From: Bog-473 sp963741995
Lineage (GTDB): Bacteria; Actinomycetota; Acidimicrobiia; Acidimicrobiales; RAAP-2
Reading direction: 5' to 3'
Length of the DNA stretch: 64,000 nt
Assembly: GCA_963741995.1 (NCBI GenBank)
Contig: CAVUKI010000002.1
Coordinates: 186,001 to 250,000, forward strand
Part shown: piece by piece, positions 1 to 8,905 of the stretch
Position numbering within the stretch: the stretch's first letter is position 1
How the letters are laid out: each line of letters opens with the position of its first letter
Made by a program: the position numbers and the translations under genes
Notes under the pieces: model-generated
What the model was told of the DNA's origin: nothing
Databases searched by the model: none
The model's input: the letters and a program-made list of their open reading frames with translations, nothing else

Positions 1-390
1 GAATGGCAGCCGATCACCCAGGAGCGTGTGAACCTCTTCGCCGACGCCACCGACGACCACCAGTGGATCCACGTCGACCCCGAGCGGGCCAAGGACGGCC
101 CCTTCGGCGTGGCCATCGCACACGGGTACCTGACGCTCTCGCTGGCGCCCGTCCTCCTGAACAAGGTCCTCCGGGTCGACAACACGAAGTTCGGCGTGAA
201 CTACGGCTGCAACAAGGTCCGCTTCCCGTCCCCCGTGCCGGTCGGCTCGGAGCTCCGCATGGGCGTCACCATCGCCGGCGTCGACGAGACCGATGGTGGC
301 GTGCAGGTCACGTTCGACCTCGTGATGGAGATCAAGGACGCGCCGAAACCAGCGTGCGTGGCGCAAGTCGTCTACCGCTACTACCGCTGA
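1..390 (+). CDS. MaoC-family (R)-enoyl-CoA hydratase, 5' end missing
   Basis: The frame is open from the first base of the window, so the true start lies upstream; the GTG at 28 is an internal valine. The visible 129 residues are a hot-dog fold hydratase. The segment DATDDHQWIHVD followed by AKDGPFGVAIAHGYLTLSL has the Asp and His of the hydratase-2 motif and the substrate-tunnel turn. Such proteins hydrate enoyl-CoA thioesters in fatty-acid breakdown or side pathways. The gene ends 32 bp before menG. The protein ends normally at TGA 388-390. The family is clear; the exact substrate is not. Confidence 0.85.
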   Translation, partial: EWQPITQERVNLFADATDDHQWIHVDPERAKDGPFGVAIAHGYLTLSLAPVLLNKVLRVDNTKFGVNYGCNKVRFPSPVPVGSELRMGVTIAGVDETDGGVQVTFDLVMEIKDAPKPACVAQVVYRYYR

Positions 391-422
391 CGCCCACACA
401 CCCACTGCCACCGACTGAAGCC

Positions 423-1139
423 ATGGCGCGACGCCGGACCGGGTCCCCGCCGCCGCTGCCAACCGGAGAAGAGAAGACGGCGCGCGTGCGCGCCATGTTC
501 GACACCATTGCGCCGCGCTACGACCTGATCAACCGCCTGATGACGTTCGGGCTCGACCAGGCCTGGCGGCGCGGCACAGTGGCCGCGCTGGCGCTGCCCG
601 AGGGGTCGCTCGTCCTCGACCTCGCCTGCGGCACCGGCGACCTGTCGGGGCTCGCGCTGCGCCGTGGGTACCGGGTCGTCGGCACCGACCTGAGCGCGGG
701 CATGCTCGGCGCCAACGCGGCCGCCACGCCACTGGTCGAGGCGGACGGCAGCCGGCTCCCCTTCGTCGACGGTGCCTTCGACGGCCTGGTCTGTGGGTAC
801 GCCTTGCGTAACTTCACCGACCTGGCCGCCACTCTGTCCGAGTCCGCCCGCGTCCTGCGACCGGGCGGGCGCCTGGCCGTGCTCGAGGTGGACACGCCCA
901 CCGCACCGCTCTGGCGCGCCGGCTACGAGCTCTGGTTCACCAAGGCCGTCCCCGCGCTGGGCGCGGCCCTGTCGGACAAAGAGGCCTACCGCTACCTGCC
1001 CCAGTCGGTGGCCTACCTGCCGCCCACCCCGGTGCTGCGCGCCATGCTGCTTGACGCCGGCTTCTCCGCCGTGGGCATCCGCCCTCTGGCCGGCGGACTG
1101 AGCCAGATGGTGGTGGCCACCCGCACCGGCGCGCCGTGA
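423..1139 (+). CDS. menG: Demethylmenaquinone methyltransferase
   Basis: A 238-residue SAM-dependent methyltransferase of the UbiE/MenG family, which methylates demethylmenaquinone in the last step of menaquinone synthesis. The family signature FDTIAPRYDLINRLMTFGLD is at residues 26-45, the SAM-binding motif LDLACGTGD at about 65-73, and GYALRNFTD, typical of UbiE, further on. I chose ATG 423 because the family signature follows within 26 residues; the frame is open further upstream but runs into the MaoC gene. Its stop overlaps the GTG of menF (GTGA, 1136-1139), so the two are translationally coupled. Only menaquinone biosynthesis, not ubiquinone, is expected in this group. Confidence 0.92.
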   Translation: MARRRTGSPPPLPTGEEKTARVRAMFDTIAPRYDLINRLMTFGLDQAWRRGTVAALALPEGSLVLDLACGTGDLSGLALRRGYRVVGTDLSAGMLGANAAATPLVEADGSRLPFVDGAFDGLVCGYALRNFTDLAATLSESARVLRPGGRLAVLEVDTPTAPLWRAGYELWFTKAVPALGAALSDKEAYRYLPQSVAYLPPTPVLRAMLLDAGFSAVGIRPLAGGLSQMVVATRTGAP

Positions 1140-2449
1140 CCGCGGCGGCGGCCGACGCCGCGGCCGCGCTGCACGCCCGCACCGTCCCTCTCGAGTACGG
1201 GCCCGATGCGCTGGAGTTCGACGGCAGCCCGACGGTGCTCTTCGACCGCCCCGGCTTGACGCTGGTCGGCTGGGGTACGGCGCTGCTCGTCCCGGCGACG
1301 GACGCGGCCGCGGCCCTGGCCGCCATCCCGTACGACGACGCCGTGGGCACCCTGGGCTCGGGCCCGGTGGCCCTCGGTGCGCTGCCCTTCGACGACACCT
1401 TCGCCGGCCATCTCGTCGTGCCGCGCTTCACCATGGGCACCTCGCGCGACGCCGACGGGGTCACCCGCCGCTGGGCCACGGCGGTCGGGCCGGCCGACGT
1501 GGCGTTGCCCGACACGGGCGAGCTCTTCGACGCCGTCATCTGGCAGTACGGCGCCGCGCCCGCACCCCAGGAGCCCGTGGAGGCTGCCGTGGCCGGCCTG
1601 ACCACACCGATGACCGCCGCGGGCTACGCCGCCATGGTGGCCGAGGCCATCGCGGTCATGGCCCGGCCCGGAGCGGCCCTGCGCAAGGTGGTGCTCTCGC
1701 GGCCCATTGAGGTCCGCCTGCGCGGGCAGCTCTCCCTGTCGGCCGTCCTGCGCCGCCTCCGGGCCGGCGAGCCGAACTGCACCATCTTCTCCATGCCCGT
1801 CCCCGACGGTTCCTTTTTCGGCGCCAGCCCCGAGCTGCTGGTGGCCCGGCACGGGACCCGGGTCTCGAGCCACCCGCTGGCCGGCACCGTGTCGCGGGGC
1901 GACACCGCCCGGGCCGACGCCGACGCCCAGCGCGGCCTGGCCGGTTCGGCCAAGAACCGGGCGGAGCACCGCTACGTCGTCGACGACATCGCCGCCGTCC
2001 TGGCGCCGGTCTGCGCCGAGTTGTCTGTCCCGGCCGAGCCCTCGGTGGTCGCCTTCCGCTCGGTGGCGCATCTCGGCACCAGGATCGAGTGCAGGCTCGC
2101 CGGGGCCGAGCCCGTCGGGGTGCTGGACCTCCTGGAGCGGCTCCATCCGACGCCGGCGGTGGGCGGCACGCCCCGGCCGGACGCACTGGCCTTCATCGCC
2201 GCCCACGAGGCGGGGACGCGGGGGCACTGGGCCGGCCCGGTGGGCTGGGTCGCCGCCGACGGCGACGGGGAGTGGATGATCGGCATCCGCAGTGCCCAGC
2301 TCGACGCCGACGGGGCGAGAGTCACGCTGCGGGCGGGCGGGGGCATCGTGGCCGGCTCCGACCCCGACGCCGAGGCGAGAGAAGCCGACGTCAAGCTGGC
2401 CACCGTGCTCGATGCCGTCCTGCCCGGCGCCTCAGTGCAGTTGCGGTGA
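1136..2449 (+). CDS. menF: Isochorismate synthase
   Basis: A 437-residue chorismate-binding enzyme that isomerises chorismate to isochorismate, the first committed step of menaquinone synthesis. The C-terminal half carries the family blocks in order: LRKVVLSRPIEV, ASPELLVARHG, HPLAGTVSRG, SAKNRAEHRYVVDDI, the isochorismate-synthase signature LHPTPAVGGTP and the Mg-binding GWVAADGDGEW...AGGGIVAGSDP region. The GTG start sits in the menG stop. Salicylate synthase or anthranilate synthase component I are more distant alternatives; the LHPTPAVGG block and the menG neighbour favour MenF. The 3' end overlaps the convergent histidine kinase gene by 18 bp. Confidence 0.92.
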   Translation: MTAAAADAAAALHARTVPLEYGPDALEFDGSPTVLFDRPGLTLVGWGTALLVPATDAAAALAAIPYDDAVGTLGSGPVALGALPFDDTFAGHLVVPRFTMGTSRDADGVTRRWATAVGPADVALPDTGELFDAVIWQYGAAPAPQEPVEAAVAGLTTPMTAAGYAAMVAEAIAVMARPGAALRKVVLSRPIEVRLRGQLSLSAVLRRLRAGEPNCTIFSMPVPDGSFFGASPELLVARHGTRVSSHPLAGTVSRGDTARADADAQRGLAGSAKNRAEHRYVVDDIAAVLAPVCAELSVPAEPSVVAFRSVAHLGTRIECRLAGAEPVGVLDLLERLHPTPAVGGTPRPDALAFIAAHEAGTRGHWAGPVGWVAADGDGEWMIGIRSAQLDADGARVTLRAGGGIVAGSDPDAEAREADVKLATVLDAVLPGASVQLR

Positions 2450-3934
2450 GCGCACCGGCGCCGGCAGGCCGACGGGCTGGCCGGCCCGGCTGGCGGCCAG
2501 CGGGATCTTGACCTCGATGGTGGCGCCGCCCCGGGGCGAACTCGCCACCTCGGCCGTCCCGTGCAGGGCCTCTGCGATGGCCCGCACAATGGCCAGCCCG
2601 AGCCCGGTGCCCGACGCGGTACGCGAAGGGTCGCCTTGGTAGAAGCGGTCGAAGACCCGGCCGGCCACAGCCGACGGGATCCCCGGCCCGTTGTCGGTCA
2701 CCCGGATGAAGCCCATCGTCTTGGTCGCGCCCGTCGAGACGACGACCTCGGTACCCGGCGGCGTGTGGGCCAACGCGTTCCGCACCAGGTTGTGCGCCAC
2801 CTGGGCCAGGCGTTCGTCGTCCCCCACCACCACGACGGGTGGCCCGGCCTGCAGGCTGAGGTGATGCCCGTGGGGCACCGCGTTGGAGTCGCCCACCGCG
2901 TCGGTGCAGATGCGTTGGAGATCGACCCGCTCCGCCCGCAGCGGTCGGCCCCGGTCCAGCTCGGCCAGCAACAAGAGATCCTCGACCAGGCCGCCCATCC
3001 GGGTGGCCTCCTCCTCAATGCGCTTGAGGGCCTTGTTGCGGCCGATCTCGTCCGAGAAGCCGCCCCGGCCGAGCAGCTCGGCGTAGCCCCGGATAGAGGT
3101 CAGCGGCGTCCGCAGCTCGTGCGAGGCGTCGGCCACGAACTGGCGCAGGCGCTCCTCGGAGGCCGACTTCTCGTCGAAGGCGACCTCAATCTGGGTCAGC
3201 ATCTCGTTCAGGGCCGAGCCCAGGCGACCGATCTCGGTGCCGGGCCGTCCCTCTGGCACACGGCGGGTCAGGTCCCCCGAGGCGATGGCGTCGGCGGTGC
3301 CCGCCATCTGGCGCAGGGGGCGCAGGCCCCGGCGCACCACCACGAAGACGAGGAGGCCCATGGCCAGCAGCACGGCCAGGGTGGCGATGAGCTCCACCTT
3401 GCGCAGCGAGGCCAGCGTGTCGTTGGTCGGGTTGAGGGAGAGGGAGGTGACCAGCGTCCCCTGGGGGACCGCCACGGCGGCGGTGCGGTACTCCCCGTCG
3501 GGGTCGCCGGTGCTCCTCAGCACCACGGCGTCGGGGTCGGGGCGGAACGTGCCGGCGTAGCGCCCGACACGCACCCGGCTGTCGATGTCGGGCACCTGCT
3601 GGACCGGGATGTCCTTGGTCAGAATGGGTGCCGGGTCGGGGTGCGCGATGGGCCCCGACGGCCGGGCGAGGATGACCTTGCCGGAGCGGTCCAAAAGCTG
3701 GACATAGACGTCGGCGGAGACGCGCCGCGACAGGTCGGCCCGGGTGACCGGGAGGCCCCGCTGGGCGGCGTAACTCAGGTAGTTGAACCCAAGGGACTCG
3801 TTCTGGGTCAGCGTGTTGTCGGCCTGGCCGTAGAGGAACGAATGCACCGACGCGTAGATGACGACGTCGGCAACCACCAGGCCGACCACGAGCAGCAGCG
3901 CCACCACGGCGACGAGCCGCTTCTGGAGGCTCAT
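2432..3934 (-). CDS. HAMP-domain sensor histidine kinase
   Basis: A 500-residue membrane histidine kinase. Transmembrane helices lie at about residues 7-29 and 182-200 and flank an extracytoplasmic sensor of about 150 residues. A HAMP linker follows (RRGLRPLRQMAGTADAIASG). The H-box FVADASHELRTPLTSIRGY has its phospho-accepting His at about 272, followed by the N-box HNLVRNALAHT, G1 DNGPGIP and G2 GTGLGLAI. Its ATG overlaps the stop of the response regulator upstream (ATGA 3931-3934), so the two form a coupled pair. The architecture resembles mycobacterial TrcS/TcrY kinases; the signal sensed cannot be read from the sequence. Confidence 0.93.
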   Translation of the reverse strand: MSLQKRLVAVVALLLVVGLVVADVVIYASVHSFLYGQADNTLTQNESLGFNYLSYAAQRGLPVTRADLSRRVSADVYVQLLDRSGKVILARPSGPIAHPDPAPILTKDIPVQQVPDIDSRVRVGRYAGTFRPDPDAVVLRSTGDPDGEYRTAAVAVPQGTLVTSLSLNPTNDTLASLRKVELIATLAVLLAMGLLVFVVVRRGLRPLRQMAGTADAIASGDLTRRVPEGRPGTEIGRLGSALNEMLTQIEVAFDEKSASEERLRQFVADASHELRTPLTSIRGYAELLGRGGFSDEIGRNKALKRIEEEATRMGGLVEDLLLLAELDRGRPLRAERVDLQRICTDAVGDSNAVPHGHHLSLQAGPPVVVVGDDERLAQVAHNLVRNALAHTPPGTEVVVSTGATKTMGFIRVTDNGPGIPSAVAGRVFDRFYQGDPSRTASGTGLGLAIVRAIAEALHGTAEVASSPRGGATIEVKIPLAASRAGQPVGLPAPVRSPQLH

Positions 3935-4635
3935 CCGTCCCGGGGCAGGCGGAGGGTGTAGCCGACGCGCCGGATCGTGTGGATGAGCGTGGGCTCGCGA
4001 TCGTCGACCTTCTTGCGGAGGTAGCTGATGTACGTCTCCACGATGTTGGGGTCGCCGTGGAAGTCGTAGCCCCAGACGTTGTCGAGGAGCTCCGACTTCG
4101 AGATCACCCGCCGCGCGTTCTCGAGCAGGTACCGCAAGAGGTTGAACTCCGTCGCCGTGAGGTCGATCGCCAGCTCGTTACGCCAGACCTCATGCGTGTC
4201 GACGTTCATCATGAGGTCGGCGAAGCGCAGGACGGAGGTGTCGGCGGCCGCCATCTCGCCGGCGCGCCGGAATATGGCCCCGACCCGCGCCATGAGCTCC
4301 TCGACGCTGAAGGGCTTCGTCACGTAGTCGTCGCCCAAGCTCAGGCCCTCGACCTTGTCCTGGGTCGTGTCGCGCGCCGTGAGGAAGACGATCGGCATCT
4401 GCTCGCCCTGGTTGCGCAGGCGGCGACAGACCTCGTTGCCGTCGAAGTCGGGCAGCATCACATCGAGCATGACGAGATGCGGCCGGAAGGTACGCACCTG
4501 CTCGAGCGCCTCGGCCCCCGTGGCGGCGACGCCGACCTGGTAGCCCTCGAAGACGAGCGCGGCGGACAGCAGCTCGGCGATGTTCGGCTCGTCGTCCACG
4601 ACGAGGATGCGGGCCGGTGGTGCCTCCACTGTCAC
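3931..4635 (-). CDS. OmpR/TrcR-type response regulator
   Basis: A 234-residue response regulator. The receiver has the acidic pocket VVDDE near residue 15, the phospho-acceptor Asp58 in LVMLDVMLPDFDG, and Lys107 in DYVTKPF. The C-terminal winged helix (about 150-232) includes ATEFNLLRYLLENARRVISK and ends with HTIRRVGYTLR, as in OmpR-class DNA-binding domains. It is the cognate partner of the kinase that starts in its stop codon. One oddity: the loop before Lys107 reads GLSLGDDYVTKPF, one residue shorter than the usual G-A-D-D-Y. It starts only 16 bp after the mannosyltransferase stop, so the three genes probably form one transcript. Confidence 0.94.
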   Translation of the reverse strand: MTVEAPPARILVVDDEPNIAELLSAALVFEGYQVGVAATGAEALEQVRTFRPHLVMLDVMLPDFDGNEVCRRLRNQGEQMPIVFLTARDTTQDKVEGLSLGDDYVTKPFSVEELMARVGAIFRRAGEMAAADTSVLRFADLMMNVDTHEVWRNELAIDLTATEFNLLRYLLENARRVISKSELLDNVWGYDFHGDPNIVETYISYLRKKVDDREPTLIHTIRRVGYTLRLPRDG

Positions 4636-4651
4636 GCCGGGCCGCCCGTGC

Positions 4652-5518
4652 TCATACCGACCGGACCGGGTCCCCGGTGTCGGTGCCGGTGTCGCAGTCG
4701 GTGCCGGCTTGGGTGGGGTCGGAGGTGAGGGCCGGGCCCGCTGCGCCGGGGCCGGCCCCGTTCGACGACGCCACCTTCTTGTCCGGGCCCGAGAAACGAC
4801 GCTGCGTGCCCCGCACGATCCGGCCCAGGCCCCACCACGTCACGAGGCCGAGCGCCTCGATCACGATGAACGAGGACATCTTGGACTCGCCGGCCTCCCG
4901 GTCGACGAACTTGATCGGCACCTCGGTGATGGCGGCGCCGCGTTGGCGCGCCCGGTAGGTCATCTCGATCTGGAACCCGTAGCCCTCGGCCCGGATGTGA
5001 CCGAGGTCGAGCCGGCGCAAGATGCCGGCCGAATACGCCCGGTACCCCGCCGTCGAGTCGACCACACCCAGGCCGAGCACCCGCGACGCGTAGAGGTTGC
5101 CGCCGCGCGAGAGCAGATGGCGGTGCCAGGCCCAGTTGGGGATGGAGCCCCCCTGGACGTAGCGCGAGCCGATCACGACGTCGAAGCCCTCCGAGAGGGG
5201 CGCCACCAACGTCGGCAGGGCGGCGGGGTCGTGCGAGAAGTCGGCGTCGATCTCGATGCAGGCGTCGTAGCCGCGCTCGAGGCCCCAGGCGAAGCCGGCC
5301 CGATAGGCGCTGCCGAGCCCGGACTTGGCGGCGCGGGAAAGCAGGTGCACGTCGGGCAGTTCGGCCGCCACCCGCTTCACGAGGTCGGCCGTGCCGTCGG
5401 GGCTGCCGTCGTCGACCACCAGCACGCCGGCACCGGGCAGGCACTCGTGAATCCGGCGCAGCATCCGCTCGATGTTCTCCGACTCGTTATAGGTCGGAAT
5501 GACCACCAGTGGTCGCAT
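4652..5518 (-). CDS. Polyprenol-phosphate mannosyltransferase-like GT2 enzyme
   Basis: A 288-residue family-2 glycosyltransferase of the Dpm1/Ppm1 type, which moves mannose from GDP-mannose to a polyprenyl phosphate lipid carrier. Blocks visible: VVIPTYNESENIERML near the N terminus, VVDDGSPDGTADL, and EIDADFSHDP with the catalytic metal-binding Asp residues; SRYVQGGSIPNW is typical of Dpm1. No C-terminal membrane helices are present, so it is the soluble catalytic form. The last 45 residues are low-complexity (TQAGTDCDTGTDTGD), made by a GGTGTCGGTGCC-like repeat around 4676-4707. The product could feed lipid-linked mannosylation, including the GT87 and GT39 enzymes in this window. Confidence 0.9.
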   Translation of the reverse strand: MRPLVVIPTYNESENIERMLRRIHECLPGAGVLVVDDGSPDGTADLVKRVAAELPDVHLLSRAAKSGLGSAYRAGFAWGLERGYDACIEIDADFSHDPAALPTLVAPLSEGFDVVIGSRYVQGGSIPNWAWHRHLLSRGGNLYASRVLGLGVVDSTAGYRAYSAGILRRLDLGHIRAEGYGFQIEMTYRARQRGAAITEVPIKFVDREAGESKMSSFIVIEALGLVTWWGLGRIVRGTQRRFSGPDKKVASSNGAGPGAAGPALTSDPTQAGTDCDTGTDTGDPVRSV

Positions 5519-5642
5519 GGCGGCATTCTAGGTGAGGTTGCCGCGCCCACTTCTTCGCGGGCCGGAGCCACGGCGGGACCGGTTCTGCCCCTGGCCTGCC
5601 CCTTTCACCGTGCGACCGACGTTTCGACTCCCCAGAAGCGGC

Positions 5643-6815
5643 TCAAATGTCAACCGGCTCCACTGCCGGCACGGCCTCCTCTTCGACGAGATCGCCCACC
5701 GCGTCGGGCCCCCGGCGCAACTCGCGCACGATCACCTGCACGGCACCACCGATGGGGATCCCCACCAGGGCGCCGACGAAGGTGCCCAGCCCGCCGGCCA
5801 CCCGACTTCCCAGCGTGGCGCCGACCAGCACGGCGATCAGGACCCAGAAGGGATTGAGCCGAACCGTCTTGCTCATGATGACCGGGTTCAGGAGATGGTT
5901 CTCCACCTGCTGGTAGACGAGGAAGACGATCAGCATGGTGATCCCCGCCGGGACCGAATGGATGGCGGCGATGACCACGACCGGGACGCCGGCCAACAGG
6001 CCACCGACGAGAGGCAGCAGGTCGACCAGGGCGACGAAGACGCCGAGCAGCAGCGCGAAGGGCACGCCGAGGATCTGCAGCGTCACGCCCGAGATGACCC
6101 CGGCGATCACCGAGGTGGACGCGTTGCCCAGCATGTAGCCCGTGACCGAGCGGATGGACTCGTCGACGACCCGGTGCAGGCGGTCGGCCGTCGAGGGCTG
6201 GAAGAGGCCGAGGAAACCGCGCCACATTTTGGGGGCCTCCAGCATGGTGAAGAAGGTGAGGATGCCGATGGTCGCGATGGTGACGAGCGTCGACACCGCC
6301 GCCGCCCCGACCGAGAAGGCGGTGGCCGGCTTGAGGACCTTGGTGATCTGCGAGGTGAGCTTGGTCGAGCCCTCGGACAGGTACTTCTGGAGGTGCAGGC
6401 GGAAGACGAGCCGGCCGAGCGGCCCCTGCCCCTTCTTCGCCTCCTTCACCAGCGTCGGGATCTGATTGCCGAAGTGGATCGCCGCGGTCACGAGCGGCTC
6501 GGTGAAGAGGTACACCAGTCCGCCGAGGATCAGGACGCCGATGAGGAAGACCAGCAGGGTGGCACCGCCGTGACTCAGTCCCCTCCGGCGCAAGAAGCGG
6601 GTGGCCGGGGTCAACAGGAGCGTGAAGAAGAAGGCGATGATGATGTAGACGACGATGTTGCGCAGGACCCACAGCCCGAGGATCAGGGCGGCGTTGAGGT
6701 CCAGCAACAAGATGATCGTGCCGACCGACACCACGATCGTCCCCAACGGGATGCCGCGACGGTCTGCACTCCCTGAAAATCTCGAGCGCCAGGTCTCCTG
6801 GGGCTTCGGCGCCAT
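5643..6815 (-). CDS. AI-2E family transporter (PerM-like)
   Basis: A 390-residue polytopic membrane protein of the AI-2E/YdiK/PerM family. It has paired N-terminal helices (IVVSVGTIILLLDLNAALIL and the following segment), a central soluble part, and a C-terminal membrane block ending in the family signature LNPVIMSKTVRLNPFWVLIA near residues 310-330. Members have been linked to quorum-signal export, sodium/proton exchange or peptidoglycan-lipid handling, so a substrate should not be assigned. It is transcribed divergently from the flippase-like gene with only 73 bp between them. Confidence 0.88.
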   Translation of the reverse strand: MAPKPQETWRSRFSGSADRRGIPLGTIVVSVGTIILLLDLNAALILGLWVLRNIVVYIIIAFFFTLLLTPATRFLRRRGLSHGGATLLVFLIGVLILGGLVYLFTEPLVTAAIHFGNQIPTLVKEAKKGQGPLGRLVFRLHLQKYLSEGSTKLTSQITKVLKPATAFSVGAAAVSTLVTIATIGILTFFTMLEAPKMWRGFLGLFQPSTADRLHRVVDESIRSVTGYMLGNASTSVIAGVISGVTLQILGVPFALLLGVFVALVDLLPLVGGLLAGVPVVVIAAIHSVPAGITMLIVFLVYQQVENHLLNPVIMSKTVRLNPFWVLIAVLVGATLGSRVAGGLGTFVGALVGIPIGGAVQVIVRELRRGPDAVGDLVEEEAVPAVEPVDI

Positions 6816-6888
6816 CGCGACCAGCTTGGCAGCTTCGGAGTCCCAAGAGGCGGTTACTCAGGTGGCCCACGTGCAAGCATGAGATCCG

Positions 6889-8070
6889 ATGCACGAGGAG
6901 GAGCAGCCGGACGAGCAGGGACACGAACCGACCCAGGAACCGATCCAGGAACCGACCGGCGAACTGACCGGCGCCGCCCAGCCGTCCGAAGAGGACCCGG
7001 CGCACGGCGCAGAGCCGTCACCGCAACCCGTCCCGCAACCCCGGGTTCGCCGGAGGTTCCTGCCGCGCAACGTGAAGATCGCGCTGATGGTGCTCCTGCT
7101 CTTCTTCGTCGGCGAGTACATCCTGCTCCCCGAGCTCGCCAGCGCCCGCCGGGAAGCACACCAGCTGACCCACCTCAACGTCATCTGGCTGATCCTCGGC
7201 GCGCTGCTCGAGGTGGCGGCCCTGGTGGCCTACACCCAGCTGACCCACACGGTCCTCTCTCCCGGCGCGCCTGACCGCTGGCGTCTCTTCCGCATCAATA
7301 TGTGGGCGCTCGCCATCAGTCACACCTTGCCCGGCGGCCAGGTGCCCGGCACCGCCGCCAGCTACAAGCTGCTCACCGAAGACAACAGGGTGTCGGGCAG
7401 CACCGCAGCCTTCGGCCTGGCCACGCAGGGCATCGGTTCGGCCGTCGTGCTCAATGTCATCTTCTGGTTGGCCCTGCTGATCTCCATCCCCCTGCAGGGC
7501 TACAACCCGCTCTACGGCTTCGCGGCCATTCTCGGCGTGCTCCTCCTGGCCATCTTCGCCGCCGTGATCTTCTTGCTCACCCGGGGTGAGAAGCACGCCG
7601 CCGTCTTCTTGAAGAAGGTGGCCGACCGCCTCCCCTTCGTGCGGGCCGAGACGGTGACCGCCCTGGTCCAGAAGGTGGCGGACCGGATGAAGATCCTGTT
7701 CACGAGCTCAGATCTTCTCATGAAGGCCGGCGCCTGGGCGGCGGCCAACTGGTTGCTCGACTGCGCGTCGCTCTGGGTCTTCCTCCTGGCCTTCGGCGCC
7801 CATGTCGACCCGGTCGACACCTTGGTGGCCTACGGGCTCGCCAACATCTTGGCCGTCATCCCCATCACGCCGAGCGGCCTGGGCGTCGTCGAAATCACCT
7901 TGATCGCGGTCCTGAAGGGCTTCGGTGTGCCCGGAGGCGTGGCGGCGGCCGGCGTCTTGAGCTGGCGGCTGGTGAACTTCTGGCTTCCGATCCCCTTCGG
8001 CGGAGCCTCCTACCTGTCGTTGCGCTTCGGACACCCGAGAACGGCGACGGCCAAGGCGATCACCTCCTGA
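6889..8070 (+). CDS. Lysylphosphatidylglycerol synthase TM-region (flippase-like) membrane protein
   Basis: A 393-residue membrane protein of the UPF0104/LPG-synthase transmembrane family, related to the MprF flippase domain and to AglD-type proteins. About eight helices follow a hydrophilic N-terminal tail of 60 residues. The family motifs ALAISHTLPGGQVPGTAASYKLL and ANILAVIPITPSGLGVVE are clear. The tail (THEPTQEPIQEPTGEL-like) is encoded by an imperfect 15-bp repeat around 6935-6990. The MprF catalytic synthase domain is absent, so lysinylation should not be inferred. Homologues often accompany polyprenol-phosphate mannosyltransferases, which fits the GT2 gene nearby, but the role remains open. 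Confidence 0.87.
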   Translation: MHEEEQPDEQGHEPTQEPIQEPTGELTGAAQPSEEDPAHGAEPSPQPVPQPRVRRRFLPRNVKIALMVLLLFFVGEYILLPELASARREAHQLTHLNVIWLILGALLEVAALVAYTQLTHTVLSPGAPDRWRLFRINMWALAISHTLPGGQVPGTAASYKLLTEDNRVSGSTAAFGLATQGIGSAVVLNVIFWLALLISIPLQGYNPLYGFAAILGVLLLAIFAAVIFLLTRGEKHAAVFLKKVADRLPFVRAETVTALVQKVADRMKILFTSSDLLMKAGAWAAANWLLDCASLWVFLLAFGAHVDPVDTLVAYGLANILAVIPITPSGLGVVEITLIAVLKGFGVPGGVAAAGVLSWRLVNFWLPIPFGGASYLSLRFGHPRTATAKAITS

Positions 8071-8080
8071 CACCGCACCC

Positions 8081-8887
8081 TTGACCCGCTCTCGACATCC
8101 CTCGCTCGCCGCCCGCTGGGTCGCGGCCGAGCGACTCCACCTTGCCCGCACGCGCCCGTCCACACCCGACGGCGACGTCGAGGCGGAGCTCCGGCTCTAT
8201 CGCGCCATCGCCGGGAGGGTGAGCGTCCCCGTCGGCCGGGCCTCGGCACTGGCGCAACGCACAAAGGTGATCGACGCCGAGGTGGCCCGCGCCCTCGGCC
8301 GCGGCACGACCCAGATCGTCCTCCTCGGTGCGGGCGACGACGGGCGTGCCTTGCGCTTCGCCGGTGGCGCGACGCGCTGGTTCGAGGTGGACCGGCCGCA
8401 GGTGCAAGCCGACAAGCGCAGCCGCCTCAGCGCGCTGGGCGTCGCAACCCCCGGGACGAGCTATGTCGGACTCGACCTCCTGACCGGCGGCCTGGGCCTT
8501 GCGCTCCAGGCAGCCGGGCACGACGCCGACGTGCCTTCGTTGTTCGTCGGGGAGGGCGTGTTCGACCCCTTGACGCTGGAGGCGACGGCGTCCGCCTGTG
8601 CCGCGCTGCGGGCCCGCGCCGCGGCAGACAGCGTGCTGGTGGCCACCTTCTCCGTGGTCCCCGAAGGCAGCGGGCCGGCCCGGGCGCTCCGCTCCGCCAC
8701 CAACCTGGTGCGTCAGGTCACCGACGAACCCCGCCGCGATGAGTTCCGTCCGGGCGACCCCGAGAAGCTCATGGTCGTGACCGGCTGGCGGGTCACCCAT
8801 GCGGAATCGTCATCCGGTCGCCGCTTCGATCCTGGCGCCCACCTGCTCATCCTGATCTGCGAGCCCGGTCCGGCAAGGGGCGGCTGA
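8081..8887 (+). CDS. Leucine-carboxyl-methyltransferase-type SAM methyltransferase
   Basis: A 268-residue class I methyltransferase of the LCM/PPM family common in Actinobacteria. The SAM site is in QIVLLGAGDDGRALRF (about residues 76-91), followed by WFEVDRPQVQADKRSRL, where the Asp after WFEV is the family's ribose-binding acid. A second family block, VPSLFVGEGVFDPLTLEA, corresponds to the usual EG(V/L) segment. It starts with TTG, 10 bp after the flippase stop; no ATG fits the N terminus. The methyl acceptor is unknown, as for most bacterial members. Confidence 0.83.
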   Translation: MTRSRHPSLAARWVAAERLHLARTRPSTPDGDVEAELRLYRAIAGRVSVPVGRASALAQRTKVIDAEVARALGRGTTQIVLLGAGDDGRALRFAGGATRWFEVDRPQVQADKRSRLSALGVATPGTSYVGLDLLTGGLGLALQAAGHDADVPSLFVGEGVFDPLTLEATASACAALRARAAADSVLVATFSVVPEGSGPARALRSATNLVRQVTDEPRRDEFRPGDPEKLMVVTGWRVTHAESSSGRRFDPGAHLLILICEPGPARGG

Positions 8888-8905
8888 CCAGCGGGCCGGG
8901 TCGGC

